Source of the DNA: Lewinellaceae bacterium
GTDB lineage: Bacteria > Bacteroidota > Bacteroidia > Chitinophagales > Saprospiraceae
NCBI GenBank assembly: GCA_016713985.1
Contig: JADJOD010000035.1
Location: 1 to 24,330, forward strand
Reading direction: 5' to 3'
Length of the DNA stretch: 24,330 bases
Shown one piece after another: positions 16,848 to 24,330 of the stretch. The notes beneath the pieces are model-generated. The model was not told the DNA's origin and did no database searches. It worked only from the letters and a program-made list of their open reading frames with translations. The stretch's first letter is position 1. Each line of letters begins with the position of its first letter. Made by a program: the position numbers and the translations under genes.

Positions 16848-18051
16848 TTACGCCTTCCCGGTCAGAATCCGGTTCCAGTACAACCAGGGCAGGAGGTATT
16901 TTTTCAGTATCCACATGGTCCACCTGGGCACAGTTTGATCGAAAGGAAACGTCATTTTGGGTTTGTTGGAATAGTCGAATTCAGCCAGCATGAGTTTTCC
17001 GTACTCCGTTGGAATGGGGCAGGCCGTATAGCCGTCGTATTGGGCCGTACTTTGAGTGTGTTTGGTAAGGGCCAGAATATGTTGCACCACCACCGGCACC
17101 TGCTTGCGTATAGCCGCTCCCGTTTTGGAAGTAGGGGCATTGCTGACGTCGCCGCAGGCGAAAACGTTCGGGAAGCGGGTGTGTTGAAAGGTGAATGCAC
17201 CTACTTCGATCCACCCGAGCGGCTGTGCGGGGTCGGCCAGTGGGCTTTGTTTTACAAAATCAGGCGCACTTTGGGGAGGAACGGCGTGGCACAGGTCAAA
17301 TTTCATGGACTGTTTAAGCGGGTTGCCGCCCTCATCTTTGCTTTCATAATATATCGTCTGATTCGGGCCATCTATTTCCGTTACGTTGTGCAGGAAGTGG
17401 GTATGGATTTTGTTTTCTTCACCACACCTTCAAGGGTTTTGCAAATTCCTTCACCGCGAAATGGCCCCGGCTTCCGGAGATATAGTGCACCTCGCATTGG
17501 TCTAAAATGCCTTTTTCGCCAGTAATCCCAGGCCAGGTACATAATCTTTTGTGTGGAGCGCCGCCACATTTGACCGGAGTGACGGGGTTGGTGAATACGG
17601 CAATGCCACCTTTGAAGTTCCGGATCAATTCCCAGGTGTAAAGCGCAATGTCGAATGAATAATTGCTCGCAACATTGTTTTTGCCCAGGGTTTTTCTTTA
17701 AAACCTTTTATTTTTTGCCAATCCAGCTTGGACACCCGGCACAACCAAGTGCTACGTCATATTGATAAACGGCGCCGCTGACGCAGGTCAACTGGTTTTG
17801 ATCCGGTTGAAAGAGCTACCGCGTCCTTTATCCACTTGGCATCCCGTGGAATGTAATCGGACTCCGGGCGTTCCGTATCGCGAATATCAAACTCGCCTGC
17901 GCCCACCAGGGTCCAGGCCGGTTGGTAATAGTGCTTTCGAGGGTTCAATAATAGCAATATTCAGGGATGGGTCTTCATGTAAAAGTTGGGAAGCAGCGGA
18001 AAGCCCGGCATTGCCGCCGCCTACAATCAGGATTTGATGATGCAAATTCAT
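16848..18051 (-). CDS. sqr: Sulfide:quinone oxidoreductase (frameshifted)
   Basis: SQR oxidises sulfide to persulfide or polysulfide and reduces the quinone pool at the inner membrane. The start MNLHHQILIVGGGNAGLSAA carries the FAD dinucleotide-binding motif. It continues with IAIIEPSKHYYQPAWTLVGA, GEFDIRDTERPESDYIPRDA, SGAVYQYDVALGCAG (first candidate redox cysteine), VFTNPVTPVKCGGAP (second redox cysteine, in the KCGG motif), and the C-terminal FAD segment RFPNVFACGDVSNAPTSKTG with AAIRKQVPVVVQHI. It ends with an aromatic, membrane-binding stretch WTMWILKKYLLPWLYW. The length near 400 residues and the text resemble SQOR-type (type II) enzymes. At least four indels. It is transcribed alone, divergent from the second CstB-like gene, which would use its persulfide product. 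Confidence 0.9.
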
Positions 18052-18120
18052 AATTACAGCAAATTTTTGTTTCTTCAAAGTACCTGCGCAAAACACCATT
18101 CTAAATTGTGCTGTTTACCG

Positions 18121-18137
18121 GAATAGTGGCACTATTC
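18121..18137. promoter_or_regulatory. Perfect 17-bp palindrome, candidate operator for sqr
   Basis: GAATAGTG G CACTATTC has two perfect 8-base arms around a single central G, 70-86 bp before the sqr ATG. It differs from the GTGAC boxes, so it would bind another dimeric regulator. No T run follows on either strand, so it is not a terminator. Confidence 0.55.
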
Positions 18138-18228
18138 AATGCTTTCCGGCCCGGCGTGTGGTGGCAAAGGCATTCGGAACAAACAAATCCCGGGCGTCGC
18201 ACAAGCCGCCACCCGCGTCGTTTTTTTT

Positions 18229-18247
18229 CGTGACTTAAGCTACACAA
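18229..18247. promoter_or_regulatory. Fifth copy of the island activator box (site D)
   Basis: Plus strand CGTGAC TTAA GCTACACAA, one base from the right-half consensus. Toward sqr no -7 element stands at the 22-bp spacing. Toward the plus-strand gene TATGTTTC (18270-18277) follows at 25 bp. The target gene is therefore unresolved. Confidence 0.45.
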
Positions 18248-18464
18248 CGCCGGTTTTGGAGGGCCGGAGTATGTTTCAAAAGAAAAAGAAATTTTGTTTA
18301 TATATATTTGATTAAAAGCATTTTAAAAATAATATTAATTTATCAAAAGAAGGCAGGTCATTCAAATGGCTGATTTTCGTCATCGCCCGGTTTTTTGCCG
18401 TGAAACTAACTTTGGTTGCAACAATTGGCCCCCGGCCGTTTAACAATCAAAATTTTCAAACAAT

Positions 18465-19853
18465 ATGAAAGTAACAACTGTACACCGGCTGTCTGGCAGA
18501 AGCCGCGTACTACATCGAAAGTGAAGGTGGAGGCCAGTTATCATCGACGCGCTGCGCGAGACCAAACCATACATCGAGCAAGCCGAAAAGACGGCGCTAA
18601 AATCAAATACGTACTGGAAACCCATTTCCACGCCGATTTTGTCGCGGCCACCTCGACCTGGCCAAAAAACCGGTGCACGATCGTTTTCGGTCCAACTGCC
18701 GCCCCAATTTTAAGGCGCACGTGGCCGCCGACGGAGAAGTGCTGAAGGTGGGTAAAGTGAGCATTGTTGTGCTGCATACCCCGGTCATACCATGGAAAGC
18801 AGTTCTTTCCTGCTGCGCGACGAACAAGGTAAAGATTACGCCATATTTACCGGCGACACGCTCTTTATCGGCGACGTCGGCCGCCCCGACCTGGCGGTAA
18901 AAACGGACCTGAGCCGCGAAGACCTCAACGGTTATCTGTATGACTCCTGCGCAAAAATTATGACACTGCCGGACGATACCATCGTATATCCGGGGCACGG
19001 CGCGGGTCCGGCCTGCGCCAAAAAAATGGCCAAGGAAACCGAAAGTACAATCGGCCTGCAAAACAATTTAATTACGCGCTTCGGGCCGATGCTGAGCCGG
19101 CAGGAATTTCGTAAAGGAAGTGACGACGGGTTTGGTGGAACCACCGCAGTATTTTCCCAAAACGCCGTGTTGAATAAATGGGTTACGACAGTTTTGATAC
19201 GGTATTGCAACGCGGCGTGGTGCCTCGTTCCACCGTTGAATTTGCAGCAATCGCAAACGAAGAATCCGCGCTGATCCTCGACGTACGACCGGGAAGATGA
19301 ATTTGTTAAGGATTCATTCCAACCCGTACACATCGGATTGGACGGACAATTTGCTTCCTGGGTCGGTACGCTGGTCACCGATCTGCAGCAGCCTATCCTG
19401 TTGGTCACGCCGGAAGGCCGAAGAGAAACCGTCACCCGCCTCGCCCGGGTTGGTTACGACAATTGCCTGGGTTACCTGAAAGGTGGATTAGAGGCCTGGA
19501 AAAAGCAACGAACGAAGTGGATTTTATAGAACAGTATCGATGCCGAAACCTTTGCCGGCCGGTATGCCAACACCGCCGTACTCGATGTGCGCCGCCGGAG
19601 GAATTCGACGCCGAACACGTCGCTGGCGCGCTGAATGTCCCGCTCGATTTTATCAACCGCGCATGGATGAAATAGACCGGAACCGCCCGTATCTCGTCTA
19701 TTGTGCCGGAGGTACTGGCTTCGGTGATTGCAATTTCCATTCTTAAAGCCCGTGGCTACGACAAACTGACCAATGTGGAAGGCGGGTTCAAGGCGATCAA
19801 GGGAAACCAAACGTGTTCCCGTGACCGAATATGGAGCAGCGACGGAACTGTAA
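18465..19853 (+). CDS. CstB-like persulfide dioxygenase: metallo-beta-lactamase fold fused to two rhodanese domains (copy 2, frameshifted)
   Basis: About 463 residues, the same architecture as the gene at 6710-8111. MBL domain: AAYYIES-type start with EGGQLSSTR broken by indels, KIKYVLETHFHADFVAA (metal-binding HxHxD), KAHVAADGEVLKVGKVSIVV, MESSSFLLRDEQGKDYAIF, TGDTLFIGDVGRPDLAVKTD and DDTIVYPGHGAGPACAKKMA. Pseudo-rhodanese: ALILDVRPG, VHIGLDGQFASWVGTLVTDL and ILLVTPEGRRETVTRLARVG, without an active cysteine. C-terminal rhodanese: EHVAGALNVPLDFINRAW and RPYLVYCAGG, with the catalytic cysteine. It ends VTEYGAATEL at 19853. It should oxidise the persulfide made by the divergent sqr product. Why two copies are kept is unclear. 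The middle of the MBL domain is in one long intact frame, while the ends carry several indels. Confidence 0.87.
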
Positions 19854-19862
19854 TATCTAAGC

Positions 19863-19907
19863 GGGTGTCTCGCAAGTCATTTTTCTGGCTTTTGAGACAC
19901 CCTTTTT
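19863..19907 (+). terminator. Intrinsic terminator after CstB-like copy 2
   Basis: A perfect 9-bp stem GGGTGTCTC (19863-19871) / GAGACACCC (19894-19902) is extended inside by AAGTCA/TGGCTT (one G-T pair) and followed by five Ts (19903-19907). It begins 10 bp after the stop codon and ends 9 bp before the ATG of the CBS gene. Confidence 0.85.
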
Positions 19908-19915
19908 GAAAGCCC

Positions 19916-20357
19916 ATGCTTTTTTACACCACGAAAGAAATACACCCATTCTGCAAGTATTAAACACCACGTACCCGGAGTTGTTGCACCTGCGGATACG
20001 CTGGAACAGGTATGCCGTATTTTTAAACAATTCGATACCCGCCACGTCCCGGTGGTATCGGACGGGGAAACTGTGGGAATTGTCCAGTTATTCGGATTTC
20101 CTGGAGATCGTCAGATCCGGCGATTCGTGCCCTTCGGAAGAGATAAACTCCGGTCTGTTTTTGTGGAGCAGGTGATGACGCGCGACGTACGGGTATTGCC
20201 CCACGACGCAACATGGCGTGATGCAATGGCAATTTTTGAAAAAATGGGTTTTCACGCTTTGCCCGTGACGAACCAGGAAGGAGTCTTGCTGGGTATGGTC
20301 ACCTTTGTTCACCTGCTTGATTTGCAGAAAAAAGGCGTTTTGTCACCCCATTCCTGA
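19916..20357 (+). CDS. CBS-domain pair protein (frameshifted)
   Basis: About 147 residues made of two CBS motifs and nothing else recognisable. The start MLFYTTKEIHP passes into ILQVLNTTYP, then in the next frames DTLEQVCRIFKQFDTRHVPV, SDGETVGIV and SYSDFLEIVRSGDSC (first CBS), and VEQVMTRDVRVLPHDATWRD, AMAIFEKMGFHALPVTNQEG and VLLGMVTFVHLLDLQKKGVL (second CBS). CBS pairs bind adenine nucleotides or related ligands and act as energy sensors. Four frame changes. It lies directly behind a strong terminator, so it needs read-through or a promoter inside the CstB-like gene. Any link to sulfur metabolism is only by position. Confidence 0.82.
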
Positions 20358-20567
20358 TCAGCTCTCGCCAGTATCCGCCCGTTTTATTGTTCAAATATTG
20401 CGAGTTGGTCCGAAAAAAAACCGGCCGCTGTTGATCATAGATGCGGTCCGCCTTCGTCTTCTGCCTCGCAATGAAACGCCGAATTCCACCGTTATGAACA
20501 AGATATCAAAAAACGGTCAGGATTTACCCGGTAAACGAAGTGAGTCCGTTTGTCCGCAAAAAAATGT

Positions 20568-20889
20568 CTAGTCACCGCCAAACCAGTTTCGGTAAAAGTC
20601 CGTAAGAAGGGGATCCGATGTCGTAATGGCTACCCGTTTGGCCGGTAAAACCGTGAATGGCAATAGTCAGGTACCGCGTCAAAACACGGAGTCTGATCGC
20701 TCAAACACCGTACACCCTGGATTAACAGTACATCCCGGTATTTCTGCCATTCGGCACTGGAAGCCCCGGACCAGTGTTCATCGTTGATTAACGCCTCGCT
20801 AACGTTTTCCGGGTTAGCGGATCTTCTTTTTGGTGCAGGCAAAAAAAGAGTGAATAAAAAGGCAAGAGATAAATCAGCCGGTTCTTCAT
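20568..20889 (-). CDS. Small hypothetical lipoprotein (frameshifted, unrecognised)
   Basis: I do not recognise this gene. The start MKNRLIYLLPFYSLFF is a good signal sequence and, with one base restored, is followed by ACTKKK, a lipobox-like cysteine. The longest clean stretch is ENVSEALINDEHWSGASSAE, WQKYRDVLLIQGVRCLSDQT and PCFDA. Joined frames then read YLTIAIHGFTGQTGSHYDIG and SPSYGLLPKLVWR or a frame-shifted equivalent before a stop near 20570. The total is about 105 residues. It lies between the convergent CBS gene (210-bp gap with no gene) and batA-like, whose stop is 68 bp upstream of this start. Confidence 0.5.
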
Positions 20890-20957
20890 AATGACGTTTT
20901 TACCGATAGACGGGTGTGTACCGGTAAAATGGTTGGGTTGCGGGCTTATAAACCGTG

Positions 20958-23038
20958 TTAAACCTTCCAGAGGCGCAGAAAAAGCACTTCCAGGGCCAGA
21001 ACAGCAGGGCAAAAACGACACCAGCGCCACAATACGATCCCGCGTTCCTGTTCGTCCACCACCTGGCTGAAATTGGCTTCGGCGTTTTGGGCGAGCACTT
21101 TTATGTTGCCGGGCAGCCGGCGTGCAAACGATTCATCACTTTATAACGCAGGTCACTTTCCTTGCGATCGTAGTTGAAGGCGTATTCCGCCAGCTGCTGT
21201 CGCCCATCAAAAAGGCGGTACCATCCGGCGTCACGCACCTGCTAATGCCGGGTGTAAGCAGCTTTGGCGCCGAGAAAACACGTTGTTCGGGAAAAAACTC
21301 GTTGCCGGTGGATGCGTCTGTTCGGTCCCCGCCGGAAATTCGGCGTTGTCAGTTGCCGGCTCAGCCGGTAGATGGTTCTCCGGAAGCGGAAACCTGGTGT
21401 TTGGCCTCCAGCACCTCATCTTTACCGATACTATAAGCCACCTGGCGGCCTTTGTGCCCGCAATGGCCATTTTAAACAACATATGGGCACCGCGAAATTT
21501 CGGCATTGTGACTGAAGATCGATTGTTACTCAAGTTGACGTTCACGGCATTCAGATAAAGCCCCTCACTTTTCGGGAATTTGGCCAGCAGGGGCCGAACC
21601 GTCGCAATGAAGTCAGGATGTATTCCCACAGGAAGGGCGATTTAGAAGTTGCCCTGGGTAGCGGGCAGGCGCAGGTTGGCGCACTTTTGTTTAAAACACA
21701 TCCTTCATCTCTTAACTCTTCGGTGTTGACCTGGCTGGCCTGGCGCAGCGCGGGTTTCGACCGCCCGGGTTGCCGGCTCCAAATGACTGCAAAAAATGCG
21801 TTGTATGAAGTCAGGTCGGCAGTTTGTGCGGAAAACGAGCACATTCCCGCCGTTTTGTACAAAAATTTTGGTTCGTTGGCTAAGCCCGAAGAAACGGAAG
21901 GCAGTTCGTTGAGCACGATCGGTTGGTAGTTGGAAAATCTGGAGATAATCCAAAGCCCGCATATCCGCATTGTCGAGATGAAAATAACTGGCCCCAGGAA
22001 ATGCGTTGGCGGTATGTTTATTGGGTTGCAAACCATTGATTGCCAGCCATTGATTCGGCTCCGCCACGTAAAACCGCGAAATTAATAATCATCACATCGA
22101 ACTGTACCGGGTAGTCGGTTACGGAAAGTTTGGCTTCGTGCCAGCCGGCGTGCAGGATATTAAACCAAGCAGTGTCTAACTTGCTGGCGCGCAAAGTCGC
22201 GAGGGGAACCGACCGGTTTTGTCTGCCCGTCGTGGCGGAGGCTTTGAGGCGAACCTCCTCTGCGTCTTCATTGCTGCGGTTGCTGATTTTTACCAGCAGG
22301 TTGGCTGGTTCCTTCAAAATTTGAACCGGGTTTTCAGACAAACGCTGTCCGCCTAAATATTGCGTTCCTGTACCCACGCCGCGCAGAAGGCACCAGGCTG
22401 ACTTCGATCAGAATCTTCGAAACGCGCCGTCGGGTCGTTTCCGCATTTTCCTGCGAGTCGCTGATCACAAAGCAATTTTGTTTTCCTGTTTGCCGGTGTT
22501 CAGGCGTTTGTTGCTGCCGGATCACTTACTTTCGACAGTTTGCGGGAAGCCGGGCTGTTGCGAATTTCTCTAGATACGGTTGAGGGCGTCTTCCTTGCTG
22601 ACCAGCCGTTTCGGTGGCGGCCTTCAAAATGGGTGGTCGGCACCTGGAAACGGTCTTCCACATTATACGCGCCGATAATGTCCCTGGCGCGTTGTTGGCA
22701 CCAGTTCCAGCAAGGGTGCGTTTTGCGGTAAGAAGCCCCATACTGAAGGAGTTATCCACGTATATACTCACGCTTTTTCTCCCTTTTCCCGCGGAAGCCA
22801 GAATAAAGGGCTGTGCAAAACCCAACACCATCTTGCAATCCGAAGGCAACGCATGAGCAACACCAACAGATTCCGCAATTTTTTTTGCCGGTTGCTGGTT
22901 TCTTCCTTGACTTCTTTCAAAAACCGGACGTTTGTAAAGTACACCCGTTTAAAACGCCGCAGTAGAACAGGTGAATGATGACCGGTATAGCAGTACGGCC
23001 AATCCTGCGCGAAAGCATAGGAAATACTGGAATTGCAT
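20958..23038 (-). CDS. BatA-domain / von Willebrand-A-like membrane protein (frameshifted)
   Basis: About 690 residues, a Bacteroidota protein of the BatA/aerotolerance-related type. The N-terminus MQFQYFLCF and joined frames FAGLAVL, IPVIIHLFYF and RRFKRVYFTNVRFLKEVKEE give the typical membrane hairpin and basic linker. The VWA-like domain has KSVSIYVDNSFSMG, a DxSxS metal-adhesion motif. Later text: ANLLVKISNRSNEDAEEVRL, TAWFNILHAGWHEAKLSVTD and YPVQFD (beta-sandwich), QNGGNVLVF, NTEELRDEG, MAIAGTKA and the C-terminal membrane segment ending LALEVLFLRLWKV. These proteins are thought to assemble in the envelope with MoxR-type partners; no partner is in the window. It may have ten or more indels and is the most broken gene here. 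An 8-bp tandem repeat precedes it. Confidence 0.82.
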
Positions 23039-23077
23039 GCAGGATGGCGGTTGTTGGTTGATGGTTGTTGATTATAC

Positions 23078-23112
23078 GGTTATCTGGTTATCTGGTTATC
23101 TGGTTATCTGGT
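23078..23112 (-). repeat. 8-bp tandem repeat (AGATAACC type) in the batA-like leader
   Basis: Four exact copies of GGTTATCT (minus strand AGATAACC) and a partial fifth lie 40 bp before the batA-like ATG. On the coding strand they lead into an A/C-rich stretch with three more AACC groups up to the start codon. Confidence 0.9.
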
Positions 23113-23397
23113 AGAGGCGTTTTAATTCTGTGTTCGTTATAGGGTGGCGCGGCCAAAGGCGTTTCCCGAAATTGTTTTGGAGGAGGCCAAACGGTTGTTT
23201 TAAAATAAATCCTGCGGGCAAATTGCCGAATACATCGAAATGAAACACAAATGACTTGGAATGCCACCCGTTGAAAATGTTTTTTACCGGGACGCACGGC
23301 GATTCCTGTCCTGTTCAATTGAAAAAACGCGCCAGGATATTCGCCCTCAGTAAAGAGAGGCATCATTCAACAACCCACTCTTTCTTACCCTATTTTC

Positions 23398-23440
23398 AAA
23401 ACCATGGAAACCATGAAACCCTTAAACCCTTAAACCGCCA
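23398..23440 (+). repeat. 8-bp tandem repeat (AAACCnnn type) in the thyA leader
   Basis: Successive units AAACCATGG, AAACCATG, AAACCCTT, AAACCCTT and AAACCGCC end 27 bp before the thyA ATG. Two of the units are the same octamer (in another phase) as in the dnaN leader. Confidence 0.85.
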
Positions 23441-23467
23441 AAACGCATAAACTGTAACCGGAATTCT

Positions 23468-24272
23468 ATGCAAACCTACCCCGACCTGCTTCGCCCACAT
23501 TCTTGATCACGGCGTTCGAAATCAGACCGCACGGGCACCGGCACCCTCGGTGTTTCGGGTATCAGATGCGTTTTAACCTGGCAAAGGGGTTCCCCTTAGT
23601 GACGACAAAAAAGTCGCACCAAAAGTATCATCCACGAATTGTTGTGGTTTTTAAAGGTTGAAAATAAATATTAAATACCTGAAAGCTGACGGAGTAAGTA
23701 TCTGGGATGAATGGGTGGATATAAACGGCGACCTCGGCCCGGTCTACGGCAAACAATGGCGCTTCTGGGCGACGCCCGACGGGCGCACGTTGATCAGATC
23801 ACGGAAAGTGGTAAATACGCTCAAAGAACCCGGACAGTCGCCGCATCATCGTTTCGGCCTGGAATCCGGCGGACATCCCCGACGCTGGCGCTGGCGCCCT
23901 GCCATTGTCTGTTCCGGTTTTATGTGGCCGACGGCCCTTGTCCTCACAACTCTACCAGCGCAGCGCCGACGGTATTTCTGGGTGGTAGCCGTTCAATATC
24001 CCATCTTAGCGCCACTGCTCACCCTGATGCTCGCGCAGGTCTGCGATCTTCAGCCCGGCGATTTTGTATCTGGACGGGTGGCGATGATACACACCTGTAT
24101 GTCAATCATTTGGAACAAGTCGACCTGCAATTGTCAGGGCCGCGGCCTTTGCGCCGGTAGTAAAGAGATCCAACCCGGTTAGTGAAGGACATTTTTCCGT
24201 TCCGGTTTGAAGATTTTGAGTTGCACAGGTATGATCCGTGGCCGGGGATCAAAGGCGCCGGTGGCGGTGTAG
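23468..24272 (+). CDS. thyA: Thymidylate synthase (frameshifted)
   Basis: ThyA methylates dUMP to dTMP using methylene-tetrahydrofolate. Joined frames give MQTYPDLL, RHILDHGV, KSDRTGTGTLGVFGYQMRFN, LAKGFPLVTTKKSHLKSIIH and ELLWFLKG, then KYLKADGVSIWDEWVDINGD and LGPVYGKQWRFW. The active-site region near 23890-23930 is LALAPCHCLFRFYVADG, with the nucleophilic cysteine of PCH. The folate-site text LTLMLAQVCDLQPGDFVW and THLYVNHLEQVDLQLS follows, then FRFEDFELHRYDPWPGIK and APVAV before TAG at 24270-24272. The length of about 268 residues is normal. Six or more indels, most in homopolymers. It is divergent from batA-like; in many genomes dihydrofolate reductase follows, but the window ends 58 bp later. 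Confidence 0.93.
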
Positions 24273-24288
24273 GCTATCCGAGGATAGG

Positions 24289-24330
24289 AAAACAGATTTT
24301 ACAGATGCTGCGGATTAAAACGGATTGGGA
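24289..24330. repeat. Short GATT-rich repeat-like stretch at the window end
   Basis: After thyA, GATTTTACAG, GGATTAAAACGGATT and similar GATT groups recur every 10-20 bases. This could be the edge of a dispersed intergenic repeat, but the window ends before it can be judged. Confidence 0.25.

Larger units (their letters stand above)
18052..18464. promoter_or_regulatory. Divergent regulatory region between sqr and CstB-like copy 2
   Basis: This 413-bp gap has no gene. It holds a perfect 17-bp palindrome at 18121-18137, a fifth activator-type box at 18229-18247, a half-box GTCGCACAA at 18196-18204, an AT-rich stretch at 18270-18355, and two exact TAnnTTTG elements facing the plus-strand gene: TATATTTG (18303-18310) and TAACTTTG (18407-18414, 50 bp before the ATG). 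For sqr the nearest -7-like text on the minus strand is TACTTTG about 30 bp before the start, one base short of consensus. Confidence 0.6.
23039..23467. other. Divergent intergenic region batA-like / thyA with tandem repeats
   Basis: The 429-bp gap holds two octamer repeats (described separately) at its two ends and about 285 bp between them. A 92-residue minus-strand open frame (23088-23366) crosses it but has no family resemblance and runs into the tandem repeat, so I do not call it a gene. No clear TAnnTTTG promoter was found for either gene. Confidence 0.5.

Noticed and set aside
20305..20571. 88-residue plus-strand open frame after the CBS gene
   Set aside because: It begins inside the CBS gene in another frame and has no recognisable text; I treat 20358-20567 as intergenic.
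23078..23112. Possible CRISPR array
   Set aside because: Units are 8 bp and directly adjacent with no spacers; it is a simple tandem repeat and no cas genes are present.
23088..23366. 92-residue minus-strand open frame between batA-like and thyA
   Set aside because: It shows no family text, and its C-terminus is translated tandem repeat.
1..24330. Insertion sequence, prophage, tRNA or rRNA
   Set aside because: I found no transposase, integrase or phage text, no terminal repeats of an IS and no tRNA-like cloverleaf.

Overview
The window looks like a chromosomal piece of a Bacteroidota bacterium, probably in or near the Saprospiria. The evidence is an mreB-mreC-mreD-PBP2 operon, a BatA/VWA-type membrane protein, a RRxFLR-type export signal on a SoxB-like enzyme, weak Shine-Dalgarno sequences, and promoter elements matching the Bacteroidota -7 consensus TAnnTTTG. 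The placement is an inference; there is no rRNA here. The sequence carries many single-base indels, mostly in homopolymers. Almost every gene is split across frames although its protein text is conserved from end to end. I therefore join the pieces and treat the breaks as probable read or assembly errors rather than pseudogenes. Coordinates of gene ends are given from the joined reading.

Layout. 1-3609 (minus): the cell-shape operon mreB, mreC, mreD, mrdA (PBP2, cut by the window start). 3725-4988 (minus): an M16-family protein lacking the zinc motif. 5212-6323 (plus): dnaN. 6324-18051 (minus): twelve co-oriented genes making a sulfur-oxidation island. In transcription order these are sqr, a rhodanese lipoprotein, a fatty-acid hydroxylase/sterol desaturase-like protein, an AraC regulator, soxB-like, thioredoxin, tsdA, an outer-membrane porin, a Crp/Fnr regulator, a TauE/SafE exporter, an MBL-rhodanese-rhodanese fusion (CstB-like persulfide dioxygenase), and a small rhodanese. 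18465-20357 (plus, divergent from sqr): a second CstB-like fusion, a strong terminator and a CBS-domain protein. 20568-24272: a small unrecognised lipoprotein (minus), batA-like (minus) and thyA (plus).

How the genes fit together (inference from families): sulfide is oxidised by SQR to persulfide. The two fusions oxidise persulfides and form sulfite or thiosulfate, with rhodaneses moving sulfane sulfur. Periplasmic TsdA joins thiosulfate to tetrathionate and the SoxB-like hydrolase may release sulfate. TauE exports sulfite or related anions and the porin admits or releases solutes. SoxYZ, SoxAX and SoxCD are not in the window.

The most interesting signal is regulatory. Four minus-strand genes of the island (rhodanese lipoprotein, porin, tauE and the first CstB-like gene) have the same 19-bp imperfect palindrome upstream. 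In all four it lies 21-22 bp before a -7-like element ending in TTTG, so its centre is near -41. The Crp-family regulator inside the island has a CRP-like recognition helix (RExxxRIL) that would suit the GTGAC half-site. A fifth copy lies in the sqr/CstB2 divergent region. A second unusual feature is that dnaN, thyA and batA, which are unrelated, each have an 8-bp tandem repeat built on AACC within about 70 bp upstream of the start codon.
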